NCBI GenBank assembly: GCA_963710645.1
Contig: CAVQBD010000007.1
Location: 62,001 to 126,000, forward strand
Length of the DNA stretch: 64,000 nt
Direction of reading: 5' to 3'
Source of the DNA: FEB-10 sp963710645
Lineage (GTDB): Bacteria; Acidobacteriota; Thermoanaerobaculia; Thermoanaerobaculales; Sulfomarinibacteraceae
This document shows, one piece after another, positions 8,228 to 17,442 of the stretch; the first letter of the stretch is position 1, and each line of letters starts with the position of its first letter. The notes beneath the pieces were generated by a model, which ran no database searches, had not been told where the DNA came from, and saw nothing but the letters and a program-made list of their open reading frames with translations. A program made the position numbers and the translations under genes.

Positions 8228-10399
8228 TCATGGGGGAGGGGTGCAGTCGCTGTCGTCAAAGCTGGAGGTCTCGCCTGGGTCGATGCCGGGGATACCGTCC
8301 GCGTCTTCCATCCCGTCGTGGTTCGGGTCCTCGACCCCATCGGGACAACCATCGTTGTCGTTGTCGGGATCGATCTCCTTACGGAGCCCGTCACCGTCGA
8401 AGTCGGCGGCATGACCGGTGCTCACGTACCCGAGGATGTCCTCAAGGTCGCCGACCCCATCGCCGTCGGAGTCGGGGTTGCTCGGATTGGTCGTGAAGCG
8501 GTGGATCTCATCAAAGTCCATCACTTCGTCGCCGTCTTTGTCATTCCAGACCGAGTTCTCGTCACTTCGAGCGTTGGGAGCGTCCATTGGGCCGACCCAG
8601 AGTCCCTCGGTGGAACTCTTCCACGTTTCGAATTTTTCCCAACCATCGGATCCGACGTTGGGGTCGAAAATCCGCACGAAGTTGTCGTCGTCGTCTTCGC
8701 CGGGAAACGCGATGCAATACCCGGCAACGACACGGGCGTGCGCACCCCAATACCCCGTGGCGCGGCTCATGATCGGTCGGCCGTTGTCCAACCACCTACG
8801 CACGAGATCAAATGAAATCCACTCCTTTGTGTGACTGAACCAGATGTGATTGGATGGGACCCACAGAACTGACGGCGTTAATAGCCACATCCGCAGAGCC
8901 GCCAAGTCGATCGCAGTGTCAATGCCCAGCGCCCACATCAGCGCCTCGGTGATCTCTCCTCCGGGCGGCAGATCGCACCCCGTGCAAGGCGTTCCCGAGT
9001 ACCTCATGGGACTTCGGTGGGCCAGATCCCCATCCGGCGAGAAGCTGGAGTCCCGGCCGAAATACGCGATCCGATCCTGGCTGAGGCATTGGTCGTAGCG
9101 GGACACCATCATTGCGATGCTGGCGCGCGCACAATTATCCACTCCATGGGCAGAAGCACTCGGATCTACGCTGTCGCCTGCGCCGCAGCTTTGGGGGACG
9201 AAGCTAGGGGAGCTAGCGGGCTCCCTGTGTCCGTGTTGTTGGGGTTGGTCCCAGCGCTCGGAATCGCAGCCCCCCAAACAGAGCAGGCCCGTATCCTTCC
9301 GCTGATACCTGAAGTCATCGCTATCGAGGACCATATGCATCGCCAAAGGCGTGGCCCCGGCATTGCCGCAGGTGGTCACAACGCCCTCGATGGACATGAC
9401 CTCGCTCCACACGCTGGGTTCAGCCGGGGTCTCGGGAGTTGCAGCGAAGCGTCGAACCCGGTAGAGATACTTGCCGGGTTCGATGCGTCCTTCCGAGCGG
9501 AAGATGGCTGCATCAAGGTCGAACGACTGCACGCCGGTGCTGAAGTCCAATGATTTCGAGAATTCGATCTGATACCTCTCGCCTGGGATGCGCCGCTTCC
9601 ATGCGATTTTGAGGTCCTCGTGCTTCACCGCTGCGCCGCTGGGTGGGGTAAAGAAGCGTGGTCGGGGCAAGGGGTTTTGGGCTCCCGGTGTGATCTCGTC
9701 GCGGGAGTACACGGCCCAGTCTCCCGGGATGCCCGACTCCACCCCAGGGAGAAGGCCGATGGACTCGCCGGGCCAAAGCGTCGTTTCCGGATCGTAGATC
9801 CCCGAGGTTTCCTGCAAGGTGACATAGCCGGTGACCGGCCACACCGGACCGAGGTCTCTCCTCGTCCAACCGCCGCGGACAGGAGCCCCCCATGCCGCGA
9901 AGTCCACTAACACCGTGTGCTCATGGGACTCGTGCACGGGCATGTATAGGGCGAGCATGCCGCGGTTGGGCAGCCACGCCGATGCCGATGACTGCGGCAC
10001 GTGGACGACGGTGGCACCGTCCTCCCCGTGACCCAACAGGTCGCGCATCGCACCGAGGGTCACCTCCGGCCCTTCACCGTCGAGCACGATCACGAGAAAC
10101 CCGCTCTCGGGGATGCGCGGGACGCCGACGGGTAGCGGGATCTCGGTGTTGACGCTGAAGCCGAGCACCAATCCCGAGACATCGATCTCACGGTCGAGCG
10201 GGTTGTGAAGCTCGATCCAGGCCGGCTGCATCATGGATCCCACCGGAGCGATCTCGTTGATGATGGGCGCACGGGGAATCGAACTATCCAAGTTACTTGC
10301 CGGCATCGCATGTCCCACTGGCTGGCCCACAACATTGGTAGCGGAAACGAGTATCACCACTATCAGCCCCGACAGCGCCGCCAATCCCATTCTGCCCAT
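8228..10399 (-). CDS. Secreted C39-like cysteine peptidase with lamin-tail and Ca-binding repeats
   Basis: The 723-residue protein starts at the ATG at 10399, preceded by AGGAGG with 7-base spacing; upstream in-frame starts would put the signal peptide 33 residues inside the protein. After the signal peptide (GLIVVILVSATNVVGQ) comes a lamin-tail-like domain (PIINEIAPVG, AWIELHN), then an FN3-like region. A C39_2/papain-like domain follows, with candidate Cys in DNCARASIAMM, His in WGAHARVVAGYC and Asp/Asn in IFDPNVGSD. The last 110 residues are thrombospondin type 3-like calcium loops (DSDGDGVGD, DPDNDNDGCPDG). It is probably an extracellular protease or transglutaminase-fold enzyme; the substrate is unknown. 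Three Cys-rich stretches suggest disulfides. Confidence 0.75.
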   Translation of the reverse strand: MGRMGLAALSGLIVVILVSATNVVGQPVGHAMPASNLDSSIPRAPIINEIAPVGSMMQPAWIELHNPLDREIDVSGLVLGFSVNTEIPLPVGVPRIPESGFLVIVLDGEGPEVTLGAMRDLLGHGEDGATVVHVPQSSASAWLPNRGMLALYMPVHESHEHTVLVDFAAWGAPVRGGWTRRDLGPVWPVTGYVTLQETSGIYDPETTLWPGESIGLLPGVESGIPGDWAVYSRDEITPGAQNPLPRPRFFTPPSGAAVKHEDLKIAWKRRIPGERYQIEFSKSLDFSTGVQSFDLDAAIFRSEGRIEPGKYLYRVRRFAATPETPAEPSVWSEVMSIEGVVTTCGNAGATPLAMHMVLDSDDFRYQRKDTGLLCLGGCDSERWDQPQQHGHREPASSPSFVPQSCGAGDSVDPSASAHGVDNCARASIAMMVSRYDQCLSQDRIAYFGRDSSFSPDGDLAHRSPMRYSGTPCTGCDLPPGGEITEALMWALGIDTAIDLAALRMWLLTPSVLWVPSNHIWFSHTKEWISFDLVRRWLDNGRPIMSRATGYWGAHARVVAGYCIAFPGEDDDDNFVRIFDPNVGSDGWEKFETWKSSTEGLWVGPMDAPNARSDENSVWNDKDGDEVMDFDEIHRFTTNPSNPDSDGDGVGDLEDILGYVSTGHAADFDGDGLRKEIDPDNDNDGCPDGVEDPNHDGMEDADGIPGIDPGETSSFDDSDCTPPP

Positions 10400-10729
10400 C
10401 GTGTGCCTCCTGGGGTCCGGTGCGGCAGACAAGCAGACGGCAAACAGTGAGTCTGCCTTCGCCTGGAGTCGTATCGCCCCGCACTCTTGTTCTGTCATTC
10501 ATGTGGAGAGCGTTGCTATCAAATATTGGACTCGGCCGGCGTTGTGTCAACAACTGACGTGTCAGGTCTCAAATAAATTCGATAGCAGGAGTATGTTGCG
10601 AAGGACCATAGCTCTGAATGCCACGCATTCCACCGTGACCGTCGCGGGCCGCCACGGCCCACCCCCGTAGTTGGATATCAGCGTCCGTTATCCACCGATC
10701 TGACGGTTCGTGTGCTAGCTTCCATGGTC
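10400..10729. other. Intergenic divergent promoter region, no gene seen
   Basis: 330 bases separate the divergent peptidase gene and upp. No convincing coding frame, tRNA or strong hairpin was found. The central part (about 10500-10600) is more AT-rich than the genes and is the likely place for the two outward promoters, but no clear -35/-10 pair could be assigned. Confidence 0.5.
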
Positions 10730-11350
10730 ATGACGCTGCACATTGTGGATCACCCGTTGCTTCACGACATCATGGCGCGGTTGAGAGATCGCCGGACGTC
10801 ATCGGATGACTACCGCGCATTGACCTACCGTGCCTCGACCTTTTTGATCGCGGAGGCGACCCGGGACCTCCCGACCCGTGACGATGAGGTGGAGACACCC
10901 CTCGAGACGGCTGCCGTGCAGCGGTTGAGCACCCGGGTGGTGGCGGTGCCGGTTTTGCGGGCCGGGATCGGCATGCTGCAGGCGTTCGTTGACCTGGTGC
11001 CCGGGACCGAGGTGGGCTACTTCGGTCTCGAGAGGGACGAGGAGACGGCCCAGGCCCGGTGTTATTACGAGAAGGTGCCGGCGGATCTCGGTGAGGCGGT
11101 GGTCTTCTTGCTCGATCCCATGCTGGCCACCGGTGGTTCGGCGGCCATGGCCGTCGAAGGTCTCAAGGAGCGAGGCGCACGGGACGTGCGGTTGGTTGCG
11201 ATCGTGGCGGCCCCCGAGGGGGTGGAGCTGTTGTCCCGGCGGGCCAACGGTACCGAGATCTACACCGCCGCCCTCGATCGCGGCCTCAATGACAAGAAGT
11301 ACATCCTGCCCGGGCTCGGCGATTTTGGCGACCGGCTCTACGGAACGTGA
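10730..11350 (+). CDS. upp: Uracil phosphoribosyltransferase
   Basis: This 206-residue enzyme makes UMP from uracil and PRPP in pyrimidine salvage. The start at 10730 gives MTLHIVDHPLLHD, which aligns with the normal beginning of Upp proteins; ATG at 10724 and GTG at 10712 are alternatives, and no site has a strong Shine-Dalgarno. Family landmarks are VLRAGIGM (about 78-85), the PRPP-binding motif VFLLDPMLATGGSA (about 125-138), and the uracil-binding C-terminal GLGDFGDRLYGT. The length matches the usual 208 residues. It stands alone, ending 18 bases before the convergent OmpW-like gene. Confidence 0.95.
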   Translation: MTLHIVDHPLLHDIMARLRDRRTSSDDYRALTYRASTFLIAEATRDLPTRDDEVETPLETAAVQRLSTRVVAVPVLRAGIGMLQAFVDLVPGTEVGYFGLERDEETAQARCYYEKVPADLGEAVVFLLDPMLATGGSAAMAVEGLKERGARDVRLVAIVAAPEGVELLSRRANGTEIYTAALDRGLNDKKYILPGLGDFGDRLYGT

Positions 11351-11368
11351 TCAACGTTCAACGAATCA

Positions 11369-12034
11369 CTAGAAGCGGTAGGCGATGCCGACGCTGAATG
11401 AAAAGATGTCGTAAGGGAGACTCGCCTTGTTTCCGTCGTCAACGTCGACATTGGCCAGCTCGATGTCGCAGTCGATGTAGCGGAGGGCGCCGATCGCGGC
11501 CCAGCGGCTCTCGCTGCCCAGGGCAATGTCCACACCCGCTTGAACCGACCACGTGATTTCGCCGTCGGTGCTTATTTTGAGTGAGTCGCCCTCGGGGTCG
11601 GTGAAATCGAGGTCGTCGAAGTCCACACTCGCGATGCCGGCGCCGAGGTAGACATCGAAGGCCCGGCTGTTCGGCGTCAGGTGGACGTCCAGGTCGAGGG
11701 TGATGATTCGGGTGGACATGGCATCAGAAAGTGACACGTGGCCGTAACCCGGGACGTCGGCGCTCAGCTCGACGTCCGGGCTTGCCCAAATCGCTCCCAA
11801 CTCGAGCCCGAGCCGGTCGTTGAATTGATACTCGAGACTGGCGCCGAAACCAAGATCACTTTCACCCTGTATCCGCACCTCGTCCGGGTTTTCTGACGGT
11901 ACCGTTTCGTCGAGATTGGGGTCGATTCCGGCGGCGAAGGCCCGAATGTGCCAGCCCGGTCCGCCCGCCGAGGCTGGGGTCGCGAGCATCAAACACATGG
12001 CAATGAGTCCGAGAAAAACCACCGTTCGATTCAT
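11369..12034 (-). CDS. OmpW-like outer-membrane beta-barrel protein
   Basis: The 221-residue product has a textbook ribosome binding site (AAGGAGG) and a signal peptide ending PASAGG (about residue 24). The mature chain alternates polar and hydrophobic residues in short strands: LEYQFNDRLGLELGAIW, LDVHLTP, VYLGAGIASVDF, VQAGVDIAL. It ends in aromatic SVGIAYRF, the usual signal for BAM-dependent insertion. The size and strand pattern fit an eight-stranded OmpW-type barrel, whose members bind or pass small hydrophobic molecules. It is divergent from the sulfurtransferase lipoprotein gene. Confidence 0.85.
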   Translation of the reverse strand: MNRTVVFLGLIAMCLMLATPASAGGPGWHIRAFAAGIDPNLDETVPSENPDEVRIQGESDLGFGASLEYQFNDRLGLELGAIWASPDVELSADVPGYGHVSLSDAMSTRIITLDLDVHLTPNSRAFDVYLGAGIASVDFDDLDFTDPEGDSLKISTDGEITWSVQAGVDIALGSESRWAAIGALRYIDCDIELANVDVDDGNKASLPYDIFSFSVGIAYRF

Positions 12035-12237
12035 GATTACCTCCTTGCACCTTCACTGGGAGTTCCGCGATCCCTCAACTGATAAGGCGGTATCAGTGCG
12101 CCGACCCCGCAAACCGGAGACAAAGGGAGTGGCGATTCTCGGGTGCCATCTATTGCTTTTGTTTTTGCCACTCAGCCTCAGATCGCGATACTCTGAATCG
12201 GCGTCCTTCGGGTATGCTCTGGCAGCTGGGAGGAAAG

Positions 12238-13215
12238 ATGCTGAATCACGATCGTTCACGAAGGCTCTTCATCCTGATCGCAGCGGCTGCACTGGTGACG
12301 GGCTGCGCAGCTTCCACATCACAGCCAGACCCGACGATGACTCAAAACACCGACCGATCCGCGCCAGTGATGGATTCACTCGTGACCACGGACTGGCTGA
12401 GCCGGCATCTCGACGACCCGGATCTGGTGGTACTCGATTGCAGCGTCCGCGTGGAGATGGACGAGGACGGCGGCTTTCGGAAGGTGAGTGGCCGAGCCGA
12501 TTACGAGGAGGGCCACATCCCGTCAGCGGGGTTCGCCGATCTCATGGGCGATCTGTCCGACGGCGACAGCCCTCACGACTTTGCCGTGCCCACACCGGAG
12601 CGATTTTGTGCCGCAATGAGCGCCCTGGGTGTGGGCGACGGTTCCAGGGTGGTTCTCTATGACGGGAACATGACGGGCTGGGCCGCTCGGGTCTGGTGGA
12701 TGCTGCGCTGGGTCGGATTCGACCGGGCGGCGGTGCTCGACGGCGGTTTGGTTGCCTGGACCGCCGAGGAGAGACCGCTGTCAACCGAGCCGGCCGACCG
12801 AAAGGCGAAGCAGCTCACACCGGCTCTCCGACCGGACCTCATCGCTGACCGGGACGAGGTGTACGCCGCTATTGACGACGACAACATCAGCATCATCGAT
12901 GTGTTGCCCGATCCCATCTATCGGGGTGAGATGACCATCTACGATCGACCTGGTCACATCCCCGGCGCCTCGAATATCCCTTCCATGTCACTGGTCGACG
13001 AATCGGGCCGTTATCGGCCGCTCGACGAACTGGCCGTGGTCTTCGATGGTGACCGCAATGCCCGCGTCATCACTTACTGCGGTGGCGGAATCGCTGCGTC
13101 ATCCAACGCCTTCATCATGACGCGACTCGGTTTCACCAACGTCGCCGTCTACACCGCCTCACTCCAGGAGTGGGCTGCGGACCCAACCAACCCTCTGGTG
13201 GTCGACACGCCCTGA
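12238..13215 (+). CDS. Lipoprotein sulfurtransferase with two rhodanese domains
   Basis: The 325-residue protein starts at the ATG at 12238, directly behind GGAGGAAAG. Its N-terminus is a lipoprotein signal (LVTGC lipobox, Cys about residue 22). Two rhodanese domains follow. The first (about 50-175) ends in LYDGNMTGWAARVWW with no Cys at the active loop, as expected for the structural domain. The second (about 200-320) has the catalytic loop YCGGGIAASS, so it should form a persulfide. The layout is that of thiosulfate or 3-mercaptopyruvate sulfurtransferases, but periplasmic anchoring by a lipid is less usual. Sulfur donor and acceptor cannot be told from sequence. Confidence 0.9.
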   Translation: MLNHDRSRRLFILIAAAALVTGCAASTSQPDPTMTQNTDRSAPVMDSLVTTDWLSRHLDDPDLVVLDCSVRVEMDEDGGFRKVSGRADYEEGHIPSAGFADLMGDLSDGDSPHDFAVPTPERFCAAMSALGVGDGSRVVLYDGNMTGWAARVWWMLRWVGFDRAAVLDGGLVAWTAEERPLSTEPADRKAKQLTPALRPDLIADRDEVYAAIDDDNISIIDVLPDPIYRGEMTIYDRPGHIPGASNIPSMSLVDESGRYRPLDELAVVFDGDRNARVITYCGGGIAASSNAFIMTRLGFTNVAVYTASLQEWAADPTNPLVVDTP

Positions 13216-13313
13216 GGCCACGATGGGGTGCGGCGGGTCGTATGGAGTTGACTCGGCCCTCTCCAGGGTAGGCCTCGATTCACGCAGTGGAACGCGTTAC
13301 CAATCTGGTCGGT

Positions 13314-14186
13314 TCAGGGGTCTTCGCAATTGAGCATTTGGACCGGAGTCGCGTAGAGGAACTCGGCGTCTCCCGTGCCCTCTGGGTTACCATCCACCTT
13401 CGAGACGTACGCCATGAACATGTTGGGCCAGGGTGAGAGGCAGGGATCGGGCATGACGTCATCCGGATCCAACCAGAGATCGACGGTCAACGCCCCTTCG
13501 ACTTGACCCACTCCCAGCTGCGAGAAGCTCCACTGCCCGACGGTCATGGCGTTGAGCGTTCGGGTCCCCTGGGCGAGAATCTGGGCGACGCCGGTCATGA
13601 CGCGAAAGTGGATTGTGGCGGTTTGGAGAGACAGATTGGCGATCCCGAGATTCGACCTGAATCGGGAGTTGTTGACAGCGCCGGTGACGAAGGATTGGCC
13701 GGAAAAGGCGTTGGCCATGGCCCTGAGCGACGGGACGGTCTGGCCGAAGGTTCCTTCCGGGCTGCCCACGTTGTAGGTTCTTGTCGTCGCGAGGATCCTG
13801 TCGGAATACTGGTTTCCCGAGGCGAGCATGAAGCCCGGGTCGCACGTCACCAACAACATTCCCGTGACATTCCGGTCATATCCGAAGAATGTGGACAGCA
13901 CATCATCGTAGAGAACGGTCTCCCGAACCCCGAGGGTGATGCGGATCGGGAAGTTGGGGTCGATGGCGTTGGGTTGACCCGCCGGGAAGAACTGCAGACC
14001 GACGTTGACCGCGTGTCCCGAGAGGTTGTTGATGACGAGATCGGTCACCCACTGGGTCGGTGGTTGGCCGGCACCTGAGGTGCGCGCCACGATGGGAAAG
14101 AACTGAGTCGGCGCGACCTCTTGCGCGGGCGCCGGACTGACAACGGTGACCAAGAGAATTGCCGCCCAAAACGATACTCGACGCAT
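13314..14186 (-). CDS. Secreted RTYN/GTFGQ-domain protein, single copy
   Basis: The start is the ATG at 14186, 7 bases after AGGAGG, giving 290 residues with a signal peptide ending PAPAQ. The mature protein has one copy of a beta-rich unit: TQWVTDLVINNLSGHAVNVG, then a segment ending RTYNVGSPEGTFGQTVPSL, then RSNLGIANLSLQTATIHF. The same order occurs twice in the large lipoprotein encoded divergently 204 bases away, and more distantly in the gene at 38198-39001. No enzymatic residues are recognised. A surface or periplasmic binding role is inferred. It has no DGFE tag. Confidence 0.75.
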   Translation of the reverse strand: MRRVSFWAAILLVTVVSPAPAQEVAPTQFFPIVARTSGAGQPPTQWVTDLVINNLSGHAVNVGLQFFPAGQPNAIDPNFPIRITLGVRETVLYDDVLSTFFGYDRNVTGMLLVTCDPGFMLASGNQYSDRILATTRTYNVGSPEGTFGQTVPSLRAMANAFSGQSFVTGAVNNSRFRSNLGIANLSLQTATIHFRVMTGVAQILAQGTRTLNAMTVGQWSFSQLGVGQVEGALTVDLWLDPDDVMPDPCLSPWPNMFMAYVSKVDGNPEGTGDAEFLYATPVQMLNCEDP

Positions 14187-14390
14187 GGCGATGCCTCCTG
14201 TTCGGGTTTTCACCCCGGTCTCAAGTTGTTCACTGTGGCATTTCGGAGTGATTATCTCGCTGTTCGGCGTGGGCCGCAAGGGTCGACTTTGCCTCACCGA
14301 GTCGGCATCCATCCGCGGTTTGCAACTCCCCAGGCGAGAACATATGTTCTTCTCATAGAGCACACAGAAAACACGCAGGGGAGACGGATC

Positions 14391-17252
14391 ATGGCTGGCA
14401 AGTACCCTGTCCGCGTCCGCGCGTCACTGGACGCCCGGTTGACGGCAGCGATCATCGGCTCTGCCTACCTCCTGGTTGGATTGTCCGGGTGCGGCCTCCA
14501 GAATCCCTCGGCCTCCGGCCTCGTGATCGGGACCCTGATCGCCATGTACGACCCGACACCGGCCCCGACCCCGACGCCAGGGCCCTCCGGGACGAACCCA
14601 TCGACGCCGGTTGATGCAGTCGCCTCCGGACTGTTGTCGCCGACTCCAACACCAGGTCCGTTGGAGCTTCCCGATGCAGCCGCCTTGATGCCGGCCGCTG
14701 CGGGGACATCGCTCTATCTGGCGGCGGCGGCGCACGTGGCCGGAAGCCACGACACAAACTGGCGCACAGACGTGGGTCTGCACGCCAGCGGCCATGAAGA
14801 GGCGGTGATCGACCTCGAGCTGCTGCGCCATGGTCGTGACAACACGAATCCGGCGCACGCGGAGCTCACCCTCGAAGCGGGACAGAGCGTCGACCTCGAG
14901 GACGTGCTCGAGTCCGAGTTCGGTTTCGACGGTAAGGCCGCCTTGCGAATCACCCCGAGCCGGGGAACACTCGCCGTTACGAGTAGGACCTACAACCTGC
15001 TCGAAGGGGGGAACGATCTCGGGTTGCCGGCGGGCGCGACCTTCGGCCAGTTCATTCCGGCGTTGCTCGAGTCGACCGCGATTCCAGTTGGCGAGGAGGG
15101 ACGACTCATTCAGCTCTCCCACGATCCGGGATCAGACCACGGTTCCCGCACAAACCTCGGTTTGGTGAACTCTACCGGCGCTGAGCTGAGTGTGGAGATC
15201 GATCTCTACTCGGCCGACGGACAGCTGCTCGGTACGGTTGGGCGGCAACTTCTGCCGTATGAATATCGCCAGTTGGATCGGGTCTTCGAATCCGTAACAA
15301 ACGGCGTGGTGGCGGACGGCTATGCGATCGTCCGGCCCATGACCAACGCCGGGGCCGTCATGGCCTACGCCTCCATCGTCGACAATCTGACCGGCGATCC
15401 GGTGGCGGTGTTGGCCCAGCCGGGGTTCGCCGGCGCCGGCGATCCGATCTACGTGGTCGCGAGCGCACACGTTGGGGGGGCGGCCGGGACCAACTGGCGA
15501 ACTGATCTCGAACTCCACAACGGCGGGGCGGCGGCCATCAACTGCGCGATCGAGCTGCTCGAGCATGGCCAGCCCAACCCCTCTCCTCGAACCATATCCG
15601 TGAACCTGGAGCCCGGTCACAGCCGGAGACTGTCCGACGTCCTGTTCGACCTGTTTGCTTTCAGCGGCCTGGCCGCTCTGAGAATTACGCCCGATGGGCC
15701 GGGTCTGATCGTCACCAGCCGAACCTACAACCTTGTCCTCGAGGGCAATGTACAGGGTTTGCCTCCAGGTGCGACCTTTGGTCAGTACATCGGGTCCATC
15801 GCGCTGGAGGATGCCCTCATCGACCGCGATCAGGGGCGGTTGATCCAGCTCGCCGAGAACGCCGCCTTTCGAACCAACCTGGTGCTCGTGAACGCCACGT
15901 TTGGCCCCCTGACCGTCGAAATAGAGTTGTACGGGAGTGACGGTAGTTCTCTGGGAAGCGTAGTCCGGGAGCTGGCGCCCTACGAGTACCGTCAGCTCAA
16001 CAGGATCTTCCGGTTGGTGACCAATGGATCGGTCCACGCCGGCTATGCCGTGGTGCGAACCTCCACCACCGGGGGTGCATTCTTCGCTCTGGCCTCGGTG
16101 GTGGACAACATCACCGGCGATCCGGTGGCGGTGCCTGCGGTTCGGTATCGGGCCGGAACCCCCACCGGAGTCTTCGACACCGTCACCGGGACGATGGAAC
16201 AGTTGGAGCAGATCGAGCAGGCGGGGATCACCTTGGAGGATCTGGCATCCACCGCGATCACTCTCGGGGTCGACGGCATCATCAACGCCGCCCTGTTGGC
16301 CGGGCCGGAAGCGTTGACCAGCACCGACACTGGTTTGAGGGTGGATTGGGGAAACGACGGAGTCGATGGCCAGGGCCTGCCGGTGTCGGGCAGCGCTGTA
16401 CTGGACCTGTCGGGGATCAGCCTGGGCCCGGACGCCATTACCGGTGATGTGAGCGAGACCTACCACGGGTTTCAGGAGAACGGTCAAAGTCCGCTGACGG
16501 ACCGCGTCACCTGGACCGCCGACCTCGACGTGGATCCGAGCGGTGCTCTGCACGGCGATCTTCAGGTCGAGGGTGCCCCATTCGATCCGGGAGACCCTGG
16601 TGTGGCAACCATCAGCGGTTCGGTGGAGATCGATACCGATGCCTGTCCCTACTACCCGGTGGGCGGAGTTCTCGAGTTCGAGGTCGATGGCCGGCTGCAC
16701 GTCATCACCTTCGGTCCCGAGTGCGACGGCAGCTTCGACTACGAGGGACCCGGGGGCGACCTATCCCAATACCACGACGTGACAATCCGTGTCCTCAGCC
16801 TTGCCATCCAGCTTCGATTTTCGGACCCCGATGAATGCGGCGACAACACCTACAACTCCACCTCGACCTTTATCTGGAACCACGTTGACGGGTCATTCGA
16901 GGGCCGGACGTACCACGATGTGACGGAGCTGATCTACCCTGAGTTTCAGGAGACCAACGAAATCACCGTGACGGTCAGCCCCGGGTCGGATAGTCTCACC
17001 TTCACCGCGAGTACGACCACCGTCAACTCTCAGGACCCTGACGCAATTGTCACGAAGACGACGACCCTAACGGGGACCGACGTGCCAACCCTGTTCACCG
17101 GCTTCGGCTACGAAACGCTGATCCCGGGGGCCGGCATCTGCAGTTACCTGACGGTGGAGGTGGAGCAGTCCACCACCGCCAGTCCATGCGTATGGGTGCT
17201 CGACACCGTGGAGTGCAGGGACACGAGCGGGATCGTCGTCACGATTCACTGA
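14391..17252 (+). CDS. Large surface lipoprotein with two RTYN/GTFGQ domains
   Basis: The 953-residue protein is read from the ATG at 14391 behind GGGGAG. A lipoprotein signal (LVGLSGCG, Cys near residue 31) is followed by a PTPTPGP-rich linker (about 50-90). Two tandem units of about 240 residues come next, each with TNWRTDxxLH, a TSRTYNL motif, PxGATFGQ, then RTNLxLVN and PYEYRQL(D/N)R. The final 360 residues are a different beta-rich region containing paired Cys (DACPYYPVGG ... GPECDGSF) that suggest disulfides. The function is unknown; an outer-membrane anchored adhesin-like or binding protein is plausible. It probably shares regulation with the divergent single-domain paralogue. Confidence 0.8.
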   Translation: MAGKYPVRVRASLDARLTAAIIGSAYLLVGLSGCGLQNPSASGLVIGTLIAMYDPTPAPTPTPGPSGTNPSTPVDAVASGLLSPTPTPGPLELPDAAALMPAAAGTSLYLAAAAHVAGSHDTNWRTDVGLHASGHEEAVIDLELLRHGRDNTNPAHAELTLEAGQSVDLEDVLESEFGFDGKAALRITPSRGTLAVTSRTYNLLEGGNDLGLPAGATFGQFIPALLESTAIPVGEEGRLIQLSHDPGSDHGSRTNLGLVNSTGAELSVEIDLYSADGQLLGTVGRQLLPYEYRQLDRVFESVTNGVVADGYAIVRPMTNAGAVMAYASIVDNLTGDPVAVLAQPGFAGAGDPIYVVASAHVGGAAGTNWRTDLELHNGGAAAINCAIELLEHGQPNPSPRTISVNLEPGHSRRLSDVLFDLFAFSGLAALRITPDGPGLIVTSRTYNLVLEGNVQGLPPGATFGQYIGSIALEDALIDRDQGRLIQLAENAAFRTNLVLVNATFGPLTVEIELYGSDGSSLGSVVRELAPYEYRQLNRIFRLVTNGSVHAGYAVVRTSTTGGAFFALASVVDNITGDPVAVPAVRYRAGTPTGVFDTVTGTMEQLEQIEQAGITLEDLASTAITLGVDGIINAALLAGPEALTSTDTGLRVDWGNDGVDGQGLPVSGSAVLDLSGISLGPDAITGDVSETYHGFQENGQSPLTDRVTWTADLDVDPSGALHGDLQVEGAPFDPGDPGVATISGSVEIDTDACPYYPVGGVLEFEVDGRLHVITFGPECDGSFDYEGPGGDLSQYHDVTIRVLSLAIQLRFSDPDECGDNTYNSTSTFIWNHVDGSFEGRTYHDVTELIYPEFQETNEITVTVSPGSDSLTFTASTTTVNSQDPDAIVTKTTTLTGTDVPTLFTGFGYETLIPGAGICSYLTVEVEQSTTASPCVWVLDTVECRDTSGIVVTIH

Positions 17253-17375
17253 GTGGCCTCGAAAGAATGCGGACAATCGGGGCGCCAGGAATCACATTGT
17301 GATGTTGCGAGTGCCGTTGTGGTGACGTAGATCGCCATGCCGACCAGAAGCACAAGATGACACGCAGCACCCTTG

Positions 17376-17386
17376 GTGGCACCCAT
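17376..17386 (+). repeat. GTGGCACCCAT-family intergenic repeat
   Basis: An exact copy of the core GTGGCACCCAT lies in the spacer between the lipoprotein gene and the convergent solute-binding protein gene, followed by ATTGACACACCAG. Confidence 0.6.
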
Positions 17387-17442
17387 GATTGACACACCAG
17401 CCACGCGTGGCGCCGATTACGGGCGGTACCGACCACGCCGCC

